Below, piece after piece: positions 1 to 4,264 of a DNA stretch of 7,082 nucleotides (positions within the stretch are counted from its first letter, which is position 1; every line of letters starts with the position of its first letter). Below the pieces are notes generated by a model that had not been told where the DNA came from, did no database searches, and saw nothing but the letters and a program-made list of their open reading frames with translations. The position numbers and the translations under genes were made by a program. The DNA is from Nitrospira sp. (GTDB taxonomy: Bacteria > Nitrospirota > JACRHL01), in NCBI GenBank assembly GCA_026994095.1, contig JALWRU010000155.1:1-7082 (forward strand), in the 5' to 3' direction.

Positions 1-623
1 ACCCGGCCTTTGTGCGGTTTGCCACTACCTATGAGTCGGCGGCGTCAAAGCCCCTGTCGATGATTCGGATGGAGGCCCCCACCCCCTACCAGAGCAAGAC
101 CCAGGGCGGTTTAAAAAAAGCCCTTCGTTCGGTGGCGACGGTATTGCTGCCCGACGGCGGGCACGGTAGCGGGTTCTTGATCGGTAGCGACGGCTGGATG
201 CTCACCAACCACCATGTGGCAGGTGACCTGAACTATGTCACCGTACGGTTGATGACCGGGCGGGAGGTCTCCGGTCAGGTGGTGCGTGCGGATGAAGAAC
301 GCGACGTGGCGCTGATCAAGCTGGAGGGTGACCTGTACCCGGCTCTGCCGGTGCGTGCCACTGAACCAGACGTGGGTACTGAGATCTATGCGATTGGTTC
401 GCCACTGGAGAAGAATCTGCATACCACCCTGACCCGTGGCATCGTCAGCGCCTACCGAAATGACAACGGCGAGCGGCTGATCCAGAGCGATGTCAATATT
501 CAGGGCGCTAACAGCGGCGGACCTGTGGTGGACGAAGACGGCAATCTGGTGGCGATTTCAGTGAGCGGGATCGATCACAACGAAGTGGCGGTCGGGATCA
601 ACTTCTTTAATACCGATCCATGA
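1..623 (+). CDS. Trypsin-like (S1C/DegP-type) serine protease, 5'-partial, C-terminus frameshifted
   Basis: The reading frame is open to the left edge (the first full codon starts at base 3), so the true start lies upstream; the GTG at 12 need not be the initiator. Numbering from that GTG, the catalytic triad is complete: His68 in TNHHVAG, Asp98 in RDVALIKL and Ser168 in GANSGGPVV, preceded by the family's GSGFLIGSDGWMLT strand. This is the DegP/HtrA-like protease fold, normally acting in the periplasm or cell envelope on damaged or specific proteins. No PDZ domain follows. The visible N-terminal part (VRFATTYESAASKP) is not recognised and may belong to a longer upstream region. The frame stops at 621-623 right after GINFFNTDP, where relatives usually continue GINFFIPI plus a short helix; that tail exists in another frame (see the next entry). 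A link to the efflux operon is not evident. The fold is secure; the substrate is unknown. Confidence 0.85.
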   Translation, partial: PAFVRFATTYESAASKPLSMIRMEAPTPYQSKTQGGLKKALRSVATVLLPDGGHGSGFLIGSDGWMLTNHHVAGDLNYVTVRLMTGREVSGQVVRADEERDVALIKLEGDLYPALPVRATEPDVGTEIYAIGSPLEKNLHTTLTRGIVSAYRNDNGERLIQSDVNIQGANSGGPVVDEDGNLVAISVSGIDHNEVAVGINFFNTDP

Positions 624-678
624 AGCGCTTCGCACGCTGGAGTTGAAGCTGGACCAGGTAGTGCCGTCGGATCGGTAA
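610..678 (+). pseudogene. Out-of-frame C-terminal tail of the serine protease
   Basis: Read one base later than the protease frame, positions 610-675 encode IPIHEALRTLELKLDQVVPS followed by DR, ending at TAA 676-678. Joined after Phe-Phe (603-608), this gives GINFFIPIHEALRTLEL, the usual ending of trypsin-like S1C proteases of this group. One extra base in TTCTTTAATACC (near 609) explains the shift. It may be a real mutation, leaving a protease shortened by about 20 residues with an intact catalytic triad, or a sequencing or assembly error. The sequence alone cannot separate the two. Confidence 0.7.
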
Positions 679-833
679 GAAGCCGGCAGGACGCAGTAGA
701 CCATCGGCGCAACCTTGTGGAGTGGTACCCCTGAGCAATCACCTTAGAGGATCAGATTGGGGTGGTGGGCGACGCCGCCGAATGGATGACCCGTTTTACC
801 GGGCGCTAACCGACCACTCAATGCAGGTGTAAC
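679..833. other. Spacer between protease and metal-efflux region; possible decayed coding sequence
   Basis: No convincing gene is visible. Two short protein-like stretches occur in different frames and lack credible starts: 744-809 reads LEDQIGVVGDAAEWMTRFTGR before TAA, and 782-832 reads MDDPFYRALTDHSMQV before TAA. Together they could be remnants of a degraded gene, but they are too short to identify. No strong intrinsic terminator with a T-tract was seen after the protease. Confidence 0.3.
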
Positions 834-862
834 TTGACCGGGCCAATGTACTCGGCTAGCCT
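834..862 (+). promoter_or_regulatory. Possible sigma70 promoter ahead of the metal-resistance genes
   Basis: TTGACC at 834-839 is a good -35 match, and TAGCCT at 857-862 is a weak -10, with a 17-bp spacer. Transcription would begin near 869, just before the ATG at 883. A weak -10 would fit an activator-dependent metal-responsive promoter, but no clear CusR/CopR or CueR operator could be read. This is inference from position and hexamer match only. Confidence 0.3.
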
Positions 863-882
863 GAAACCATTAAAGACGTCCC

Positions 883-1278
883 ATGTTGAACCCCATTACA
901 TACCGTCCTCCGAGCGTGTCTGCGCGGCTGCTGTTACTGGCAATACTGGTGATTGGCCAGTGTTGTCTGATGGCGGCACCGGCGTTGGCGGGTGGGCATG
1001 GGGTCAGTCATTCCATGTCTCAAGCCGTGGTCATGAGCGGCCCGGATCTGGCGGTGACCGCCATCCACGCAGACAGTCGGGAGATGCCCTGCTGTCTGGA
1101 TGCAGCCGCCCTGATCTCCGCCGCGCCGCCGGTACCCAAGCCGATGGCTGGCGAATTGGTGGTTGCCATGCTGCCCCCGGTGCCAGTGATTACACGAACT
1201 GCGACCGCCTCGCGTGGCCCTCCCCCCGGACAGACGACCGCCCGCACTCACGTGCAACTGCAAATCTACCTGATCTGA
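883..1278 (+). CDS. Small exported His/Met/Cys-containing protein, probably metal-associated
   Basis: This 131-residue protein has a signal peptide: Arg-containing N-region, hydrophobic core LLLLAILVIG at about 16-25, and a likely signal peptidase I site after PALA (residue 36). The mature part begins GGHGVSHSMSQ and carries MPCC (Cys70-Cys71), then a Pro-rich linker and the ending RTHVQLQIYLI. This architecture resembles the poorly characterised small proteins (CopL- or DUF2946-like) found just upstream of copper/silver efflux genes; assignment to a family is tentative and the role unproven. The ATG at 883 is the first possible start, because an in-frame TAA lies at 871-873. Its Shine-Dalgarno is weak (AAAGA at 872-876). 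It sits 137 nt before the TolC-family gene on the same strand and is plausibly co-transcribed. A periplasmic Cu(I)/Ag(I)-binding or sensing role is inferred from His, Met and Cys content and context. Confidence 0.7.
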   Translation: MLNPITYRPPSVSARLLLLAILVIGQCCLMAAPALAGGHGVSHSMSQAVVMSGPDLAVTAIHADSREMPCCLDAAALISAAPPVPKPMAGELVVAMLPPVPVITRTATASRGPPPGQTTARTHVQLQIYLI

Positions 1279-1304
1279 TCCCTCACAACCTGACTTGATG
1301 CGGT

Positions 1305-1320
1305 CTACCCTGCGGGGTAG
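1305..1320. repeat. Perfect hairpin CTACCC-TGCG-GGGTAG in operon leader
   Basis: A perfect 6-bp GC-rich stem with a 4-nt loop lies 27 nt after the stop of the small exported protein. It is followed by TCCATTTGTC, which is not a proper T-tract, so it is at best a weak terminator. It could instead act as a processing or stability hairpin, or as a small palindromic operator. Confidence 0.45.
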
Positions 1321-1372
1321 TCCATTTGTCGTGCCTTGTGAATTCCTGTGTGAACGGGCCGGGTGCGGCGTC

Positions 1373-1397
1373 GGCATGGCCATTTTGTCGCCATGCC
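1373..1397. repeat. Perfect 8-bp inverted repeat GGCATGGC-N9-GCCATGCC before the TolC-family gene
   Basis: Arms at 1373-1380 and 1390-1397 are exact reverse complements around the 9-nt loop CATTTTGTC. The element ends 18 nt before the ATG at 1416 and just upstream of its Shine-Dalgarno (GGGAG, 1404-1408). In RNA it would form a stable stem beside the ribosome site; in DNA it could be a dimer-binding operator. No T-tract follows, so it is not a classical terminator. Confidence 0.5.
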
Positions 1398-1415
1398 CTG
1401 TTTGGGAGATGGGGA

Positions 1416-2738
1416 ATGAAACGACTCCCCACATGCCTTCTGCTGGCGGGCGCGGTGCTGTGTTACTCGGCACCTGCCGTGAGTTGGGGGGCAGACGTAT
1501 TAACGCTGGAGCAGGCGATCACTGCAGGCCTTGGCGACAATCAGCGTCTGGCGGCTGCGGCTGCGCGGGTGGAGGCATTGAAGCAGGTGCCTACCCGCAT
1601 GGCTGCGCTGCCCGATCCAGAGCTGAAACTCAACGCCATGAACCTGCCGGTGGACACCTTTGCCACCAGTCAGGCCCCCATGACCCAGTTGCAGGTTGGT
1701 ATTGCCCAGCGCTTTCCCTACCCCGGCAAACGTGGGCTGGCCGCCACCGCCGCAAAACGGCTGGCAGACGGGGCGGCATCCGACCGGGAAGAGGTCCGGC
1801 TGGAGGTGACCCGCAACATTCGGGTGGCCTGGTGGCGGCTGTTCTACCTGGACCGGGCACTGGAGATTGTCGGCAACAACCAGAATCTGCTACGTCAGTT
1901 TGTCACCATTACCCGCACCAAATATGCGGTGGGCCGTGGTTTGCAGCAGGATGTGCTGCTGGCCCAGGTTGAGCTGTCGAAGCTGTTGGACACCCGATTG
2001 GCACTGGAGGCGCAGCGGGGCGAGGCGGCGGCGCTACTCAATCGCTGGATTGGCGGGCCGTCGGCAGCAGCCATCGTGCTGCCCGCCCGCATGGAGGTGG
2101 CCTTGCCGCAGGTGCTCTCGGCACCTAAGTTGGTACAGCGCGCCATGCACAAACGGCCCTTGCTGGCCGGGGCCGAACGGCAGGTAGAGGCGGCACAGGC
2201 TCGCCTGTCATTGGCCCAAAAGGACCACCTGCCCGACCTGAAGGTGAGCGCCCTGTACGGGGTACGTAGCGGGACCAATATCGATGGTAGCGACCGGCCC
2301 GACTTTGCTTCGTTGATGGTCAGCCTCAACCTGCCGCTGCACAAAGCCAGCCGACAGGATCGGCTGGTCGCCCAGCGACGTCAGGAACGGCAGAACCGCG
2401 ACCTGCTGGCCGAGGCGGCCAAAGACCGGGTGCAGGCCGAGATTGAAAGCGCCCACGCCCGTTACCAAAAGGCCCACCAACGGGTGCAGTTGCTGGAAGA
2501 TGGCATTATCCCCCAGTCGGTGCAGACCGTGGCCTCCATGCAGGCCGGGTATCAGGTCAACAAAGTAGATTTTCTGAATCTGGTTCGCGCCCAGATCAAC
2601 CTGTTCGATTTTGAGACTCGCTACTGGAAGAGCGTTGCCACTGCTCAGGCTGCGTTGGCACAACTTCAGGCGGCGGTGGGCGACGACGATCTGGTGGCCG
2701 CACAGGCGGCCCCACCCCTGATAGAGAGCACCCCATGA
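1416..2738 (+). CDS. TolC-family outer-membrane efflux factor (CusC/CzcC-like)
   Basis: This 440-residue protein is the outer-membrane channel of the tripartite pump. It has a signal peptide (MKRLP, then CLLLAGAVLC, likely cleaved near VSWGA, residue 26). It continues with the two-repeat TolC/OEP pattern: LTLEQAI at about 29-35, AQRFPYPGKRG at about 97-107, KYAVGRGLQQDVLLAQVELSK at about 169-189, and a second half with long helices ending in YQVNKVDFLNLVRAQINLFDFE. The ATG at 1416 is chosen because GGGAG (1404-1408) lies 7 nt upstream and a clean signal peptide follows; extension to the TTG at 1326 would add 30 residues without export character. E. coli CusC is a lipoprotein, but the Cys here (position 16, context AVLC) does not make a normal lipobox, so this version appears unlipidated. 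The gene overlaps the adaptor gene by 4 nt (ATGA). TolC family membership is secure; the metal assignment comes from context. Confidence 0.93.
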   Translation: MKRLPTCLLLAGAVLCYSAPAVSWGADVLTLEQAITAGLGDNQRLAAAAARVEALKQVPTRMAALPDPELKLNAMNLPVDTFATSQAPMTQLQVGIAQRFPYPGKRGLAATAAKRLADGAASDREEVRLEVTRNIRVAWWRLFYLDRALEIVGNNQNLLRQFVTITRTKYAVGRGLQQDVLLAQVELSKLLDTRLALEAQRGEAAALLNRWIGGPSAAAIVLPARMEVALPQVLSAPKLVQRAMHKRPLLAGAERQVEAAQARLSLAQKDHLPDLKVSALYGVRSGTNIDGSDRPDFASLMVSLNLPLHKASRQDRLVAQRRQERQNRDLLAEAAKDRVQAEIESAHARYQKAHQRVQLLEDGIIPQSVQTVASMQAGYQVNKVDFLNLVRAQINLFDFETRYWKSVATAQAALAQLQAAVGDDDLVAAQAAPPLIESTP

Positions 2739-4264
2739 AACCACAAATTTTAATTGGCAGCGTGCTGGTACTGGCACTGGGGCTGGCGGGTGGATACCTG
2801 CTGGGCGACATGGGGGGGATGCAAGAGTCCACCGGGCAGCCGTCCCCGACGACCACAGGCGCGGACGCCCGCGAGGTGCTGTTTTATCGCAGCCCGATGA
2901 ACCCTGAAGTGACCAGCCCGGTGCCTGCCAAGGGGCCGATGGGCATGGACTATATTCCGGTCTATGCGGACGGTGGTGGCAGCGGCCCCAGCGGGACGGT
3001 GCGTATCGATCCGGTGGCGGTACAGAACATCGGCGTACGGACCGCGCTGGCCGTGCGTCGCAATCTGGCGCGGGAGATTCGTACCGTGGGGAGGGTGGAC
3101 TACGACGAGAAGCGGGTGGCCCGTCTGCACCCCAAGACAGAAGGGTGGATCGAGGAACTGTTTATCGACAGTACCGGCGAGGAGGTGCAGGCCAATACCA
3201 TGCTGCTGGCGCTCTACTCGCCTCAGCTGGTCTCTACCCAGGAGGAGTATCTGCTGGCCTTGACCAACCGGGCCAATCTGGGCGACAGCCCCTATCCGGA
3301 TATCCGTTCCGGGGCGGAACAGTTGGTGACCTCCACCCGTGAACGGCTGCGACTGCTGGATGTTCCCGACCATCAACTCAAGGAGCTGGAGTCCTCCCGG
3401 CGCATCAAGAAAACGGTTCACATTCATTCCCCCTTTGATGGGGTGGTGGTGAAGGTGGGGGCGCGGCAGGGGGAGTTCGTGACGCCCAAAACCGAGTTGT
3501 ACACCATCGCTGACCTATCCAGGGTGTGGGTGCTGGTGGATGTCTATGAAACCGATTTGTCGTGGGTCGCGCAGGGGGATCAGGCCCACATGACACTGGC
3601 GGCCCTGCCGGGGCGCAAGTTTAGCGGCAAGATCACTTACGTCTATCCCTACATGGATTCCACCACCCGTACGGCCAAAATTCGACTGGAGTTTCCCAAC
3701 CCCAGACGGGAGCTGAAACCGGGCATGTTCTCGGACGTGACCATCCATGCGGACCGGCAGGTGGACGCAGTGGTGATCCCGTCCGAGGCGGTGGTCCGCT
3801 CCGGCACCCACGATCAGGTGTTTGTCGTACGGCAGGAGGGCAAGTTTGAACCTCGTTTGGTGACTCTGGGGGTGACCGCCGAGGGGCTGGTGCAGGTGCT
3901 GGAAGGGGTTCAGGCGGGGGAGCGGGTGGTGACCAGTTCCCAGTTCCTGATCGATTCAGAATCCAAGCTCAACGAGGCCACTTCAAAAATGCTGGAGGTT
4001 GGAAAAAATGAGGGTGCATCACCGATGGTGGCTCCGGTCGAGCAGGGTAACGACATGGGTGCCATGAAGGGCCACGACATGGGTGCCATGAAGGGCCACG
4101 ACATGGGTGCCATGAAGGGCCACGACATGGGCGCCATGCAAGGCCACGACATGGGCGCCATGCAAGGCCACGACATGGGGGCGATGCAAGGCCGCGACAT
4201 GGGAGCCATGAAGGGCCGCGATATGGGAGCCATGCAAGGCCACGGCATGGAGGCGGGCCAGTGA
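2735..4264 (+). CDS. cusB: CusB-type periplasmic adaptor of Cu(I)/Ag(I) efflux with Met-rich repeat tail
   Basis: This 509-residue membrane-fusion protein links the RND pump to the outer-membrane channel and passes metal to the pump. Residues about 6-24 form an N-terminal hydrophobic segment (inner-membrane anchor or signal; no lipobox). Residues 49-77 form the heavy-metal-binding domain in its Met-type form: LFYRSPMNPEV followed by KGPMGMDYIPVY, with Met55, Met69 and Met71 where E. coli CusB also uses methionines for Cu(I)/Ag(I). The adaptor core follows: barrel-sandwich and hairpin (about 115-250, with HSPFDGVVVKVGARQGEFV at 231-249), beta-barrel (about 262-340, ending LKPGMFSDVTI) and membrane-proximal domain (about 343-412, with AGERVVTSSQFLIDSESKL). 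From residue 439 to the end there is a tail of 8-residue Met/His repeats in place of an ordinary C-terminus. The start overlaps the upstream stop (ATGA) and is preceded by GAGAG (2724-2728); the stop overlaps the GTG of the pump gene. Confidence 0.95.
   Translation: MKPQILIGSVLVLALGLAGGYLLGDMGGMQESTGQPSPTTTGADAREVLFYRSPMNPEVTSPVPAKGPMGMDYIPVYADGGGSGPSGTVRIDPVAVQNIGVRTALAVRRNLAREIRTVGRVDYDEKRVARLHPKTEGWIEELFIDSTGEEVQANTMLLALYSPQLVSTQEEYLLALTNRANLGDSPYPDIRSGAEQLVTSTRERLRLLDVPDHQLKELESSRRIKKTVHIHSPFDGVVVKVGARQGEFVTPKTELYTIADLSRVWVLVDVYETDLSWVAQGDQAHMTLAALPGRKFSGKITYVYPYMDSTTRTAKIRLEFPNPRRELKPGMFSDVTIHADRQVDAVVIPSEAVVRSGTHDQVFVVRQEGKFEPRLVTLGVTAEGLVQVLEGVQAGERVVTSSQFLIDSESKLNEATSKMLEVGKNEGASPMVAPVEQGNDMGAMKGHDMGAMKGHDMGAMKGHDMGAMQGHDMGAMQGHDMGAMQGRDMGAMKGRDMGAMQGHGMEAGQ
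4049..4261 (+). repeat. Tandem 24-bp repeats encoding a Met/His-rich octapeptide tail
   Basis: Eight in-frame 24-bp units run from 4049 to 4240 and encode xDMGAM(K/Q)G, with x = Asn, His, His, His, His, His, Arg, Arg. A degenerate ninth unit (4241-4261) encodes HGMEAGQ. Units 2 and 3 are identical at the DNA level, as are units 4 and 5; unit 1 differs from unit 2 only in its first codon. The pattern points to recent expansion by slippage or unequal recombination. The tail holds 17 Met and 6 His in 71 residues, arranged as MxxM pairs suited to soft-metal binding. It is part of the cusB coding sequence. Confidence 0.97.
4249..4253 (+). promoter_or_regulatory. Shine-Dalgarno GGAGG deciding the GTG start of cusA
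   Basis: GGAGG lies 7 nt before the GTG at 4261, inside the last codons of the adaptor gene. It supports GTG as initiator and translational coupling through the GTGA overlap. It falls in the degenerate ninth repeat, exactly where the repeat unit changes. Confidence 0.75.

Noticed and set aside
834..872. MerR-family (CueR-type) promoter with 19-bp spacer
   Set aside because: TTGACC is present, but no -10 hexamer lies at 19-bp spacing and the expected dyad between the hexamers is not seen.
834..1298. Overlapping + strand frame of 154 codons over the small exported protein
   Set aside because: The composition is low-quality (Gly/Arg-rich, no domain) and overlaps completely a frame with a clear signal peptide.
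1326..1415. N-terminal extension of the TolC-family protein from TTG 1326
   Set aside because: The added 30 residues have no export or family character and cover the inverted repeat. The ATG at 1416 has a good Shine-Dalgarno and begins a signal peptide.
1461..1466. Lipobox at the Cys of the TolC-family signal peptide
   Set aside because: The residues before Cys are Ala-Val-Leu; a Leu at -1 does not fit lipoprotein signal peptidase recognition.
4049..4240. Regular repeats that might be taken for a CRISPR array
   Set aside because: The 24-bp units abut directly with no spacers and stay in frame with cusB; they are coding tandem repeats.
3910..4248. Long antisense open frame encoding a repetitive Met/Pro/Trp-rich protein (MAPMSWPC-type units)
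   Set aside because: It is the reverse-strand shadow of the cusB repeat array. It lacks a credible ribosome site, and the + strand frame clearly belongs to the adaptor.
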